A stretch of DNA of 64,000 nt from Bradyrhizobium diazoefficiens (GTDB lineage Bacteria > Pseudomonadota > Alphaproteobacteria > Rhizobiales > Xanthobacteraceae), in the NCBI RefSeq assembly GCF_018131185.1, contig NZ_JAFCJE010000004.1, forward strand, positions 62,001-126,000. The letters run 5' to 3'. The position numbers and the translations under genes were made by a program. Shown here in pieces: positions 31,423-41,092 of the stretch; the first letter of the stretch is position 1, and the number at the start of each line of letters is the position of its first letter. Under the pieces are notes generated by a model. It ran no database searches and was not told the DNA's origin. It saw only the letters and a program-made list of their open reading frames with translations.

Positions 31423-34083
31423 TCAGTTCGTCTCCCGCCGCACCTCGTTCGACACCGCCTGCGGCGCGCCCACCGGAGGCAGCGTCACCGGGCGGAGGCC
31501 GATCAGCTCGGCGGTGCGGATCGCGCTGTCGCGCCAGAACTGGAACGAGTTGATGCGGCTGAGCTCGAGGACGGCGATGGCGACGGCGGCCAGGAACGGC
31601 AGGCTTTGCAGCATGAGGACGCCGGCGAAGATGTAGATCTCCGTGATCTGCTTGTAGCTGTTGGTCGCGATCAGGACGCCGGCGCCGATGATGAGGAGGG
31701 CGCCGATCACGGCCTCCCAGAACGCCTGGAACTCGATCGACATCCTGGACAGGCCGCCCTTCGAGGTGCGGGCGAAGGCGATGTGCTCGGTGATCAGGCC
31801 CTGCGCCACGGCGCGCGACACCGTCCATTGCACGCTCATCGCCGCGATCATGGCGCCCAGCATCTGGCCGGGCTTGATGGCGACGCGGGCGCGGTACATC
31901 GACAGGAAGTGCGCCAGCGAGACGATGAAGGCGCCGATGATCGGCAGCGTCAGAATCTTGTCGGGAATGGCGATGTCGGCGAAGGCGACGATCGGCACCC
32001 AGACGAGGTTGAGCAGCGCCACGACCACGCCGAGGCTTTCGGCGCCCAGCCAGTTCAGCCAGCCGAGGCCGTATTCGCGCTTCTGGTCGGGCGTCAGGCG
32101 GCTCTTGCCGGGCAGGAATTGGCGCCAGTGCTTCTTGACGATCTGGAGGCCGCCATAGGCCCAGCGGTGACGCTGCTTCTTGAAGGCCTCGTAGGTGTCG
32201 GGAAGCAGGCCCTGGCCGTAGCGGTGGTTGGTGTAGTGCGTGGTCCAGCCGAGCTCCTGGATCGCAAGGCCCAGATCTGAGTCTTCGCAGATCGTGTCAC
32301 TCGACCAGCCGCCGGCCATGTCCATCGCGGCGCGGCGGATCAGGCACATCGTGCCGTGCACGATGATGGCGTTGGCCTCGTTGCGCTGGACCATGCCGAT
32401 GTCGAAGAAGCCGGCATATTCGCCGTTCATGATGTAGTGCATGATCGACAGGTCGCCGTCGCGATGCTCCTGCGGCGCCTGCACGAGGCCGACGCTCGGG
32501 TCGGCGAACGCGGGCACGAGGTCCTTCAGCCAGTCGGGATCGACGACGTAGTCGGCATCGAGGATGCCGATGATCTCGGCATCCGCTGCCGTGCGGTCCA
32601 TCGCGATGCGCAGCGCGCCGGCCTTGAAGCCCTGCACCTTCTCGGCGTTGATGAACTTGAAGCGTTCACCGAGCGCGCGGCAATGGTCCTGGATCGGCTG
32701 CCAGAAGGCGGGATCGGGCGTGTTGTTGATGATGACCACGCATTCGTAGTTCGGATAGTTCAGCCGCGACAGCGCATCCAGCGTCTGCTTGAGCATCTCG
32801 ACCGGCTCGAAATAGGCCGGGATATGGATCGAGACCTTGGGGCAGTAAGTCTCGGGCACGTTCTCGACCGGCTTGTCCTTGGCGATCAGGCGCTGCGGCG
32901 GCCGGCCGAAGGCGACCGCGGCGATCTCGTCGATGCGCGCCATCGCGATCAGGACCAGCGGAACGAGAAGGATCATGCCGAGCGTCAGCGCGAAGGCCGA
33001 GCCGAACAGGAAGTAGTGGCCGTTCCAATAGGCGAACACGGTCGCGGCCCAGGCGCCGACGCCGTTGGCGGTCGCCGACAGCAGGAAGGCCTGCCTGGCG
33101 GTCGGCTTTTCGATCCGCAGAATCGGCAGCGACAGCAGCACGCCGACCAAGAGCGCGATGCCCATCAGCTTCCAGTAATCGGGATTCTCCACCGGGCCGG
33201 TCCAGGCGAATTTCGGCTCGCGGCTGGCATTGAGGATGCCCCAATAGGGACCGACGCCACCTTCGAAGAATTTCCAGGGCTGATCGATGGCTTCGACGAT
33301 GTTGTAGTCCATGCCGAGCGCTTCGGCGCGGGTGACGAAGTTGCGCAAGGTCACCGCCTGCTGGAACGGACCGGGATCTGCGTTGCGCAAATTATAGCCT
33401 GCGCTCGGCCAACCGAACTCGGCGATCACGATGCGCTTGCCCGGGAACTGATTGCGCAGGAGGTTGTAGCGGTCCACGGCCTGGTCGACGGCCTGATCCG
33501 AACGGAAGTTTTCCCAATAAGGCAACACGTGCGCGGCGATGAAGTCGACGTTGGAGGCGAGGTCAGGGAAATCGCGCCAGATGTTCCAGATCTCGCCCGT
33601 CGTAACGGGAACGCGGACCGCGCTCTTGACCTTCTTGATCATCCGGATGAGGTCTTCGACCTTCTGCTCGCCGCGGTAGATCACCTCGTTGCCGACTACG
33701 ACGCCGACGACGTTGCTGTTCTTGCGGGCGAGCTCGATCGCAGCCTTGATCTCGCGCTCGTTGCGATCCTCGTCCTTGTCGATCCACGCGCCGACCGTAA
33801 CCTTGAGGCCGAACTCGGCCGCGATCGGCGGCACCAGCTCGTTGCCCTCCGTCGCGGAGTAGGAACGGATCGCTCGCGTGAGGGTCGAGAGCTTCTTCAT
33901 GTCCGCGCGAATCTTGTCGGGGTCGACGTTGAGATCGACGACATGGCCCGGTTCGAACGGCGTATAGGACAGGCTCGGCACCAGGCCCTTGAAATCCGGC
34001 GCGGGTTCCCTGTCGCGCAGGACTCCCCATAACCCAGCGTGGAGCGCGGACACGAGCAACAGAACGGCGGCGACAACGCGCAT
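31423..34083 (-). CDS. ndvB: cyclic beta-glucan synthase: GH17 domain fused to GT2 glycosyltransferase
   Basis: 886 residues from the ATG at 34083 (a GTG at 34152 would add 23). A signal anchor (MRVVAAVLLLVSALHAGLWG) is followed by a GH17-type domain with both catalytic Glu motifs, VVGNEVIYRGE and IAEFGWPSAG. Next come membrane helices, a family 2 glycosyltransferase (HIPAYFEP, LDADYVVDP, CEDSDLG, QRHRWAYG) and more helices. Size and order fit Bradyrhizobium NdvB, which makes beta-1,3-glucan chains of the periplasmic cyclic glucan needed for osmotic adaptation and nodulation. ndvD lies upstream on the same strand and ndvC beyond it, divergent. Confidence 0.9.
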   Translation of the reverse strand: MRVVAAVLLLVSALHAGLWGVLRDREPAPDFKGLVPSLSYTPFEPGHVVDLNVDPDKIRADMKKLSTLTRAIRSYSATEGNELVPPIAAEFGLKVTVGAWIDKDEDRNEREIKAAIELARKNSNVVGVVVGNEVIYRGEQKVEDLIRMIKKVKSAVRVPVTTGEIWNIWRDFPDLASNVDFIAAHVLPYWENFRSDQAVDQAVDRYNLLRNQFPGKRIVIAEFGWPSAGYNLRNADPGPFQQAVTLRNFVTRAEALGMDYNIVEAIDQPWKFFEGGVGPYWGILNASREPKFAWTGPVENPDYWKLMGIALLVGVLLSLPILRIEKPTARQAFLLSATANGVGAWAATVFAYWNGHYFLFGSAFALTLGMILLVPLVLIAMARIDEIAAVAFGRPPQRLIAKDKPVENVPETYCPKVSIHIPAYFEPVEMLKQTLDALSRLNYPNYECVVIINNTPDPAFWQPIQDHCRALGERFKFINAEKVQGFKAGALRIAMDRTAADAEIIGILDADYVVDPDWLKDLVPAFADPSVGLVQAPQEHRDGDLSIMHYIMNGEYAGFFDIGMVQRNEANAIIVHGTMCLIRRAAMDMAGGWSSDTICEDSDLGLAIQELGWTTHYTNHRYGQGLLPDTYEAFKKQRHRWAYGGLQIVKKHWRQFLPGKSRLTPDQKREYGLGWLNWLGAESLGVVVALLNLVWVPIVAFADIAIPDKILTLPIIGAFIVSLAHFLSMYRARVAIKPGQMLGAMIAAMSVQWTVSRAVAQGLITEHIAFARTSKGGLSRMSIEFQAFWEAVIGALLIIGAGVLIATNSYKQITEIYIFAGVLMLQSLPFLAAVAIAVLELSRINSFQFWRDSAIRTAELIGLRPVTLPPVGAPQAVSNEVRRETN

Positions 34084-34193
34084 CGCGGCTAAACCAAAAG
34101 GGGCTGAGGGGGCAGGGCAGCGGATCCGACCCCGAGATCCGACCAAGTCCACGGCAAAGGAAGCATATCTCCGCCGTGCGGTTCAACTGTCAT

Positions 34194-34217
34194 GGCCTCA
34201 TGTCCATATTATGAGGG
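34194..34217. promoter_or_regulatory. inverted repeat upstream of ndvB
   Basis: CCTCAT and ATGAGG separated by nine A+T-rich bases, extending imperfectly outwards, in the 217-base gap between ndvD and ndvB. It may be an operator or part of the ndvB promoter region. No further support. Confidence 0.3.
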
Positions 34218-34300
34218 CATGGCCTTTTTCGAACGACGCGCGGCAGTGCCAACCGCGTCTATGGCCGATCGTTCCTGAACGAGAGCTGAAACGATCGCGG

Positions 34301-34882
34301 CTATTTCGGGGGGGCCGGGGACGGGCTCGCCGCAGGCGAGGGGCTGGCGGCCGGCTGGGGTTGTGCATTGGCGGCCGGCGCGGCCGGTTGGGCGGCGCTC
34401 GCCGCCTGCGGCTGGGAGGCCGGATTGATCCAGCAAGCGTGCACGCGGCTGTCCAGGGTCTCGGCGACCTTGGGATCGATCTGCCCGCCGAAGCGGGTCA
34501 GGCAGCGGAACGCAGCCTGGATGTGGCCGCCGGGGCAGCCAAAGCGATCGTAGAGGTCGAGATGGCGGAACGCGGTATCGAGGTCATCCCGCCACATCAG
34601 CCGAACCACGCGCCGGCCGAGCCAGACGCATTCGGGGTTGCCGGCCGGGCCGTTGATGACCTGGGCTGCTTCTGCGAACTCGTCGGTGCGGCGCTGGTTC
34701 TGGGCGGTATCCTTGGCGGCGTCGGCGGGCTGGGCGGCGGCCTTGCCCTGGTCCGGGGCGGGCGTGCCGCTCTGGGCGGAGGCGCCACCGAGACCGGCGA
34801 GAACGAGAAGGCAGGAGACGGCCAAGGTGGCGGCGAACTGCCGCAGGACCGCATTTCGTGACTCGAACACCCGTTGCCGCAT
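34301..34882 (-). CDS. ndvD: NdvD-like protein of the beta-glucan locus
   Basis: 193 residues from the ATG at 34882, which has GGGGAA upstream; an ATG at 34990 would give 229. A signal or anchor helix (FAATLAVSCLLVLAGLGGASAQ) precedes a middle domain with four Cys (CVWLGRRVV, RFGCPGGHIQAAFRCLTR, VHACWIN). The tail is Ala/Pro-rich. Position between ndvB and ndvC, size and single membrane segment match NdvD, a protein of Bradyrhizobium japonicum needed for glucan production in vivo but not a synthase itself. The assignment rests on context. Confidence 0.7.
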   Translation of the reverse strand: MRQRVFESRNAVLRQFAATLAVSCLLVLAGLGGASAQSGTPAPDQGKAAAQPADAAKDTAQNQRRTDEFAEAAQVINGPAGNPECVWLGRRVVRLMWRDDLDTAFRHLDLYDRFGCPGGHIQAAFRCLTRFGGQIDPKVAETLDSRVHACWINPASQPQAASAAQPAAPAANAQPQPAASPSPAASPSPAPPK

Positions 34883-35235
34883 GAATTCCCCAATGTATCC
34901 GCTGGCCGTCCGCGTCAGGATCCCGCGGACGCGCCGGTGATGGCGTCCAAATGGGTCTCCAATGCGGCGGAAAAGTCTTTCGGAGTCCATGACCTGTATT
35001 TGGAATTTTGTCCAGCAAAGTCACGATGCTAGGCCCCGGTCGAACGGCCGCAGCCGGTTTCTTTGGAGCCGGCGCGGATCCGCGGAGCGGATACATGCGT
35101 CGGATCCACATTTGGGCCCCCCTTGGCAGACGGCTTGCAAGCAGGTAATCGACGGACCCTTCGCGGAGGACGGAACCGATTTCTCTTCGTACGCCACTGG
35201 CGCTGCTGCTCGTTTCACTGGGTGCGATTGCTGCC

Positions 35236-36795
35236 GTGTGGTGGTGGTTGGCGACGCCGATCACGCTCGCGCGCGCCCCGATCGATCCCGCCGAGAAGGT
35301 CCAATGCGTCTCCTACGCGCCGTTCCGCGGCGAGCAGACGCCGCTGGAGCCGTGGACTCATATCGAGGCCGAGCAGATCGAGCAGGATCTGCGCCAGCTC
35401 AAGGAGATCACCGACTGCGTCCGCACCTATTCCATGGAGAACGGGCTCGACCAGGTGCCGGCGATCGCCGCCAAGGTCGGCGGAATGAAAGTGCTGCAGG
35501 GCATCTGGCTCTCCAGCAACCGCACGAAGAATTACGAGCAGGCCGGCCTTGCGATCCGCCTCACCAAGCAGTTCCCCGAGATCATCACCACGGTCATCGT
35601 CGGCAACGAGGTGCTGCTGCGCGGCGAGATGACGACGGCCGACCTCGTCTCCATCATCCGCTTGGTGAAGGGGCAGGTCAGCGTGCCCGTCACCTATGCC
35701 GACGTCTGGGAATATTGGCTGAAGAACCGCGAGGTCTATGACGTCGTCGACTTCGTCACGATCCACATCCTGCCCTATTGGGAGGATTTGCCCGTCAAGG
35801 CCAAATTCGCTTCCGCCCATGTCGAGGCGATCCGCGAGCGCATGGCGGTGGCCTTCCCCGGCAAGGAGATCCTGATCGGCGAGACCGGCTGGCCGAGCGC
35901 GGGACGGATGCGCGACGGCGCGTTGCCCTCGCGCACCAATCAGGCGCGTGTGGTCTCGGAAATCCTCGGCCTTGCGAAGGCGAACAAGTTTCGCGTCAAC
36001 CTGATCGAGTCCTACGACCAGCCGTGGAAGCGCAAGCTGGAAGGCACCGTCGGCGGCTATTGGGGCCTGTACGATTCGGTCCGCCGGAACCTGAAATATC
36101 CGCCGGGCCAGGCGATCAGCAACTTCCCGTACTGGAAATGGTACATGGGCGCGGGCATGGGACTTTCCGTGCTGGTGTTCGCGGTCGCCCTCATCACGCT
36201 GCGCCGGCGGCCCTGGACGCCGCGCTTCTCGGCCTGGCTCGGCGTCGGTATCTCGGCGACGACGGCAGGGATCCTGCTCGGGATCGGCGTCGACAAGATG
36301 TATTACGAGAGCTACGGCATCGGCGGCTGGCTGCTCTGGGGCGCGCTGCTGCTGGCCGGCATCCTGTCGCCGATCTTCTGCGCGCAGGCGATGGTGATCG
36401 GCCGCAGCCTTCCGACCTTCCTCGATCTGCTCGGTCCGCGCGAGGGCCGCAAATGGTCGAAGCTCACCGCCGTGCTCGGCCTGACGCTCGCGGTGACGGC
36501 GGTGATCGCGGCCGCGACCGCGCTCGGCTTCGTGTTCGACCCGCGCTACAAGGATTTTCCCTACGCCGCGCTGACGATGGCGGTGGTACCGTTTGCGCTA
36601 TTGATGCTGAACCGGCCGCAGATCGGCCAGCGTCCGATCGCCGAAGCGGTGTTCGCGGGGCTGCTGGCGCTGTCGGCGGTCTTCGTGCTCTTCAACGAAG
36701 GCCGCGACAACTGGCAGTCGCTGTGGACTTGCGCGATCTATCTGTTGTTCGCGGTCACGCTGTGGCGGGCGCGGGCCGAGCAAAGCCAAGAATGA
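35236..36795 (+). CDS. ndvC: GH17-type membrane enzyme of beta-glucan synthesis
   Basis: 519 residues from the GTG at 35236. It has an N-terminal membrane helix, then a GH17 domain with VIVGNEVLLRGEM and LIGETGWPSAGR (both catalytic Glu), then about eight membrane helices. NdvC of Bradyrhizobium is required for the beta-1,6 linkages of the cyclic glucan and resembles fungal transglycosylases. The GTG lies inside the membrane helix: hydrophobic codons continue upstream to 35149 with no ATG, GTG or TTG. The true start may be ATT at 35179, nine bases after GGAGG. It is divergent from ndvD. Confidence 0.88.
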   Translation: MWWWLATPITLARAPIDPAEKVQCVSYAPFRGEQTPLEPWTHIEAEQIEQDLRQLKEITDCVRTYSMENGLDQVPAIAAKVGGMKVLQGIWLSSNRTKNYEQAGLAIRLTKQFPEIITTVIVGNEVLLRGEMTTADLVSIIRLVKGQVSVPVTYADVWEYWLKNREVYDVVDFVTIHILPYWEDLPVKAKFASAHVEAIRERMAVAFPGKEILIGETGWPSAGRMRDGALPSRTNQARVVSEILGLAKANKFRVNLIESYDQPWKRKLEGTVGGYWGLYDSVRRNLKYPPGQAISNFPYWKWYMGAGMGLSVLVFAVALITLRRRPWTPRFSAWLGVGISATTAGILLGIGVDKMYYESYGIGGWLLWGALLLAGILSPIFCAQAMVIGRSLPTFLDLLGPREGRKWSKLTAVLGLTLAVTAVIAAATALGFVFDPRYKDFPYAALTMAVVPFALLMLNRPQIGQRPIAEAVFAGLLALSAVFVLFNEGRDNWQSLWTCAIYLLFAVTLWRARAEQSQE

Positions 36796-37135
36796 ACAGG
36801 CCGATCGCAAGGCCCGACAGCACGACATTGTAGAGCACGATGCCGAGGCCCGCCGCGATGATGCCGACGGTGAGCAGCACGATCGACGGGCGCATCAGGT
36901 TCAGCGTCGCAACCACCAGCGCGACGATGCCGAACACCGAATTCTTGAACAGCACGGTCGAGACCGACCGCGCCTTGCAGGTCAGCGTCTGAAGCCCGGC
37001 GTCACAGGCGAGGGCGACCTGCGAGAACTCGACCGCGAGATAGCGCACGTAGAGCGCACAGCCGACGGAAACGAAGCCGACGACGATCAGGAATTGCACC
37101 TGGTAGGGCGTGAGACGGAAGGGCTTTTTTGTCAT
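36755..37135 (-). CDS. small integral membrane protein of unknown function
   Basis: 126 residues with four hydrophobic helices (VQFLIVVGFVSVGCALYVRYL, VFGIVALVVATLNL, SIVLLTVGIIAAGLGIVLYNVVLSGLAIGLFILGF). It has two Cys in the loop LACDAGLQTLTCKAR, possibly a periplasmic disulfide. Its 3' end overlaps that of ndvC by 41 bases on the other strand. It could be linked to envelope glucan by location only. Confidence 0.75.
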   Translation of the reverse strand: MTKKPFRLTPYQVQFLIVVGFVSVGCALYVRYLAVEFSQVALACDAGLQTLTCKARSVSTVLFKNSVFGIVALVVATLNLMRPSIVLLTVGIIAAGLGIVLYNVVLSGLAIGLFILGFARPAPATA

Positions 37136-37319
37136 GGGGGCAATATGGTCGGGATGGCGCGGGCAGGCAACAGGGCAGGCGATGTTTCTGTCGATCCGCC
37201 GCTTCAGGCTTCCCGGAGGAACAGGCGAGCACGAGGGTTGCTCTAGGCGTGTGACACCTCACGCACGTGCCGCCGAGGAGTGAGCATGGACGAGCCAACG
37301 CAAGAGCAGTTGAACCAGC

Positions 37320-37478
37320 TCATCGGAGCGGACCTTGCGCGTTCCGGCTCTGCTCCGCCAGCCGGCGCTCATATTTCTCCGCCAATGCGATGAGCCGTTT
37401 CCTGATATGGGGATCCGCCTGCTCGGCCAGCTCGCGGATCAATGCGAGCTGCTCGCGCAGAAAATTCGCGTCCGTCAT
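37320..37478 (-). CDS. 52-residue helical protein, common in Bradyrhizobium
   Basis: ATG at 37478, with GGAGCGGAG directly upstream, and TGA at 37322-37320. The protein begins MTDANFLREQLALIRELAEQ and continues with ADPHIRKRLIALAEKYERRL, one long amphipathic helical hairpin. Very short proteins with this FLREQ...DP..KRL..LA.KYE pattern are frequent in rhizobia. Function unknown. Confidence 0.75.
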   Translation of the reverse strand: MTDANFLREQLALIRELAEQADPHIRKRLIALAEKYERRLAEQSRNAQGPLR

Positions 37479-37594
37479 CTCCGCTCCGAATCAAATCCGT
37501 CGCGGATACTGCGGTCCTACGTGTGCCTCGTTCGTATCATTTGGTACGCTCGGAAGAGATGAAGTCGGTCACCTGCCGTGTGCGACTGCCAGGC

Positions 37595-38035
37595 TCATTT
37601 CAACCCCAGGCGGCGTTCGAGCCAGCTGAGCCCGAACAGCACGAACAGCGTGACTGCGATGGCGGCGCCGACCAGCAGCCAGGCGCCCAGCGCGCAGGCG
37701 ATGCCAAGACCAGCAGCGATCCAGACGGTGGCCGCCGTCGTGAGGCCATGAACCGTCTTGGCCCTGACGTCGTGCAGGATGACGCCCGCGCCGATGAACC
37801 CGACGCCGCTCAGCACGCCGGTAACAATGCCTTGGACCACCCTCGAGATCGCATCCGGGTGGTCGCGCAGATTCTGAAACTCGATCACAGAAATCGAAAT
37901 CAGCGCAGAGCCCAGGGCCACCAGCGCCAGGGTACGCATGCCCACCGGCTTGTCGTTCATGTCGCGATCGATGCCGATCACCAGCCCTGTCGCCGCGGCA
38001 ACGAGGAGTCTCAGCACATCATCCAGTTCGTTCAT
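37595..38035 (-). CDS. MgtC/SapB family membrane protein
   Basis: 146 residues, four or five helices, without the C-terminal ACT-like domain of long MgtC. The core motif is present: GLVIGIDRDMNDKPVGMRTLALVALGSALI, then GIVTGVLSGVGFIGAGVIL and GLTTAATVWIAAGLGIACALG. MgtC proteins affect growth at low Mg2+ and, in some pathogens, F1F0 ATPase and survival in host cells. In this gene the start ATG at 38035 is clear. Confidence 0.92.
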   Translation of the reverse strand: MNELDDVLRLLVAAATGLVIGIDRDMNDKPVGMRTLALVALGSALISISVIEFQNLRDHPDAISRVVQGIVTGVLSGVGFIGAGVILHDVRAKTVHGLTTAATVWIAAGLGIACALGAWLLVGAAIAVTLFVLFGLSWLERRLGLK

Positions 38036-38171
38036 CAGGGCCCTTGAGTTGGGTGGTGACGCGAACGCCTTCGGGCGCGCCGGAATGAACTCGCACTTCG
38101 CGAGAAAAAACAGGCCGGTTCAAGCGGCCGATGGTCGCATGCTCGCCGCTCCACTGGCGGTGAGCGCAACA

Positions 38172-39494
38172 CTATCGCCGCAAGAAAGAGGCCAGCCCTG
38201 ATCCTGGAGATGCAGAGGCCTCCGGCTTCGCTGGCGCGGGCTGCGGCGCCGCAGGGGCGGGTGCTGGCTCCTCGCGCTTGGACGAGCGCTTCGAGGAAGA
38301 ACTGCGGCGGCGCTTGTCCGGCTTGGCGCTGGGCGCGGGCGCGGTTTCGGCTTGCGGTGCCGCCTCCTGGCTCTTCTCGGAGGTCTTCTCCTGCAACCGG
38401 TCCTGATTCTTCTCGGGCTTCTCCGGTCCGCCGCGCATCGACAGGCGCTGGCCGTCGAACACGGCGGTCTCGCAGTGACGATCGTTCTCGGCGAGGCTCG
38501 CGCAGAATTTTGCGGCGGCGGCGGCGTTGACGAGGGGGCCGGCACCCAGCCGGAGCTGCATGCCGAGGCCCGTGGCGCCCTCCTTGATCATGATGATCGG
38601 ACGCAGCGCTCCAACTTCCGGATTGGATTTCGTCACGCCGCGCCAGAGCGCACGCAGACCGTCGATCGAATTGGCTCCGCCGAGGTCGATCGCAAAGCGC
38701 GTCTGCTGGACTGCGATAGCGGGCGCCTCGGTCTCGGCTGCTTCCGGTGGCTTCGTTGCTGCTACGACGACCTCGGCGGGGGCCGGCGCGGGCTCGGCGG
38801 CCTTCTCGGTTGTCTCGGGCTGAATCAATTTCGATGCGGCCGGATCGGGTGGCGCCATGATCGACTTGGACGGCACCAGCGGAATGGTCGGCAGCGATGT
38901 CATGGCCGCCGATTGCTGCACGAGCGAGGCAGCCGCCGCGGTCTGCGGTGGCGGGCTCAGGAGCTCCTTCGAAGGATCCTTTTGAGCGTCCTTGGCGGCT
39001 TCGGTGCGCGGCTTCTCGGTCGCCGGAGTTGGCGTCGAGGCCACAGGTGCGACGCTGGGAGCTGCGGGTGCCGCCGCAGCATCCTGCGGCTTCGGCGGGG
39101 CGGTCGTCTGTTTGGCGATGGCACCCGTGACGGAATCGAGGCCTTGCTCCAGCACCGTGACGCGTGAATAAAGCCGGTCGCGATCGCTGTTCAACGTCTC
39201 TACGGCGGCGGCGAGCCGGCGGGCCTCATTCTGGCTCTCCCGGGTCAGCATCTGGAGCCGGTCAGCCTGGCGTGCGAGATCGGCGGAGGCGACCTGGTCG
39301 CGTCGCCAGCCGAGCCCGGCCTGGTTGGCCATCACCGCGATGGTGACGGCGCCCACGGCCGCCACGCCCCACGAGCCCAGTCGCCACATCAGGCGGCGGT
39401 CGAGCGCGCTCTCCTCGGCTATAAGTCCGGAGAACAGCCCGCCGGTCTCCTTGGTGCCGAAGGCATCCGCCAGTGGGTCGGAATCCTTTGCCAT
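38172..39494 (-). CDS. membrane-anchored protein with coiled coil and SPOR-like C-terminus
   Basis: 440 residues. An acidic N-terminus precedes one membrane helix (GVAAVGAVTIAVMANQAGLG) and a coiled coil (SADLARQADRLQMLTRESQNEARRLAAAVETLNSDRDRLYSRVTVLEQGLDSV). A long Ala/Pro-rich linker follows. The domain at about 285-375 has LGGANSIDGLRALWRGV, then GMQLRLGAGPLVNAAAAAKFCASL and FDGQRL, as in SPOR-like folds. The tail is Lys/Arg/Pro-rich. Such proteins may bind peptidoglycan, but here this is inferred. ATG at 39494. Confidence 0.8.
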   Translation of the reverse strand: MAKDSDPLADAFGTKETGGLFSGLIAEESALDRRLMWRLGSWGVAAVGAVTIAVMANQAGLGWRRDQVASADLARQADRLQMLTRESQNEARRLAAAVETLNSDRDRLYSRVTVLEQGLDSVTGAIAKQTTAPPKPQDAAAAPAAPSVAPVASTPTPATEKPRTEAAKDAQKDPSKELLSPPPQTAAAASLVQQSAAMTSLPTIPLVPSKSIMAPPDPAASKLIQPETTEKAAEPAPAPAEVVVAATKPPEAAETEAPAIAVQQTRFAIDLGGANSIDGLRALWRGVTKSNPEVGALRPIIMIKEGATGLGMQLRLGAGPLVNAAAAAKFCASLAENDRHCETAVFDGQRLSMRGGPEKPEKNQDRLQEKTSEKSQEAAPQAETAPAPSAKPDKRRRSSSSKRSSKREEPAPAPAAPQPAPAKPEASASPGSGLASFLRR

Positions 39495-39665
39495 GAACGT
39501 TAAGTGCCCAACCCCGAAGCTTCCCCGAATCAATCAGGGAACATTAACAGGAAAACCCCGTCACACTTGAATTCCGGGCGTTTGCGGGGGTAGCAAGGCG
39601 AGAGCTTTTCAGGATGACGCGCCTCCGTCGCGCCGATTGATTCGGCCGTATCTGACAGGATTTCG

Positions 39666-41021
39666 ATGACCGCCCGTTCCAGCCTCACGATCGTGCTCGC
39701 CGCCGGCGAAGGCACGCGCATGCGATCGAGCCTGCCCAAGGTCCTGCATCCGGTCGCAAGCCAGACCTTGCTTGCCCACGTGCTCGCTGCGGCACCCAAG
39801 GGAACCGGCACCTCGCTCGCGGTCGTGATCGGTCCCGATCACCAGGCGGTCGCGGACGAAGCGAAGCGCAGCAGGCCCGACGCGCTCACCTTCGTGCAGG
39901 CCGAGCGGCTCGGCACCGCGCATGCGGTGCTGGCGGCGCGCGAGGCGATCGAACAGGGCGTCGATGATCTCCTGATTGCCTTCGGCGACACGCCGCTGAT
40001 CTCGGCCGAGACTTTGGCGCGGCTGCGCGCGCCGCTCGCCAGGGGCGCTGCGATCGCCGCGCTCGGCTTCCGTGCCGCCGACCCCACCGGCTATGGCCGC
40101 TTCATCGTCGAGGGCGAACGTCTGGTCGCGATCCGCGAGCAGGCCGATGCGAGCGCTGACGAGCGCAAAATCGATCTGTGCAATGCCGGCGTGATGGCGA
40201 TCGACGGGCGCCGGGCGCTTCAAATCCTCGGCCAAATCGGCAATGCCAATTCCAAGGGCGAATATTATCTGACGGACGCGGTCGAAATCGTCCGCAAGCA
40301 GGGATGGGAGGCCGTGGTGATCGAGACCGGCGAGGACGAGGTGCGCGGCATCAACACCAAGGCACAGCTAGCCGAGGCAGAAGCCGTGATGCAGGCGCGC
40401 TTGCGCAAGGCGGCGATGGAGGCCGGGGTCACGCTGATCGCTCCCGAGACGGTTTATCTCGCCGCCGACACCATGTTCGGCAAGGACGTGACCATCGAGC
40501 CGTTCGTGGTGATCGGCCCCGGCGTGTCGATCGCCGACGGCACCGTGATCCACTCCTTCTCCCACATCGTGCAGACGACGCTGGGCAAGAACGTTTCGAT
40601 CGGCCCCTATGCGCGCTTAAGGCCCGGCACCTCGCTCGGCGACGGCGCGCGGATCGGCAATTTCGTGGAGACCAAGGCGGCGACGCTGGAGGCGGGCGTC
40701 AAGGTCAATCATCTCTCCTACATCGGCGATGCCACCGTCGGCGCCAACTCCAACATCGGCGCTGGCACCATCACCTGCAACTACGACGGCTTCAAGAAGC
40801 ACAAGACGGTGATCGGGCAGGGTGCCTTCGTCGGCACCAACTCCTCGCTGGTCGCGCCGGTGAAGATCGGCAACGGCGCCTATATCGGCTCGGGCTCGGT
40901 GATCACGCGCGACGTGCCCGACGATGCGATGGCGCTCGAGCGCAACCAGCAGACCATCCGGGAAGGCGGCGCGGCGCGCTATCGCGAGCTGAAGACGGGC
41001 GTCAAGAAACCGGAGAAGTGA
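39666..41021 (+). CDS. glmU: bifunctional N-acetylglucosamine-1-phosphate uridyltransferase / glucosamine-1-phosphate acetyltransferase
   Basis: 451 residues. It makes UDP-GlcNAc from glucosamine-1-phosphate in two steps. The N-terminal nucleotidyltransferase begins with [20 protein letters not shown] and includes AFGDTPLIS. The C-terminal left-handed beta-helix ([25 protein letters not shown]..., [46 protein letters not shown]) is the acetyltransferase. glmS, which supplies glucosamine-6-phosphate, follows 520 bases later. Confidence 0.97.
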   Translation: MTARSSLTIVLAAGEGTRMRSSLPKVLHPVASQTLLAHVLAAAPKGTGTSLAVVIGPDHQAVADEAKRSRPDALTFVQAERLGTAHAVLAAREAIEQGVDDLLIAFGDTPLISAETLARLRAPLARGAAIAALGFRAADPTGYGRFIVEGERLVAIREQADASADERKIDLCNAGVMAIDGRRALQILGQIGNANSKGEYYLTDAVEIVRKQGWEAVVIETGEDEVRGINTKAQLAEAEAVMQARLRKAAMEAGVTLIAPETVYLAADTMFGKDVTIEPFVVIGPGVSIADGTVIHSFSHIVQTTLGKNVSIGPYARLRPGTSLGDGARIGNFVETKAATLEAGVKVNHLSYIGDATVGANSNIGAGTITCNYDGFKKHKTVIGQGAFVGTNSSLVAPVKIGNGAYIGSGSVITRDVPDDAMALERNQQTIREGGAARYRELKTGVKKPEK

Positions 41022-41043
41022 GCGCCGCTTTAGGCTGTAGTTT

Positions 41044-41092
41044 GAGCATGATCTTTTCGGAGAACCGCTGCACACTTTTCCCGATCATGCCC
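41044..41092. repeat. GCATGATC palindromic repeat
   Basis: GAGCATGATC...TTTTCGGAGAACCG and its inverted partner CACTTTTCCCGATCATGC; arms GCATGATC at 41046 and GATCATGC at 41083. This is a repeat type well known from rhizobia, lying directly after glmU. Confidence 0.75.

Noticed and set aside
32356..34032. A 558-codon open frame antisense to ndvB
   Set aside because: Shadow of ndvB; no protein-like features.
37286..37393. A 35-codon frame with GAGGAGTGA before its ATG
   Set aside because: It overlaps, antisense, the 52-residue gene at 37320-37478, which has protein-like sequence. Too short to support alone.
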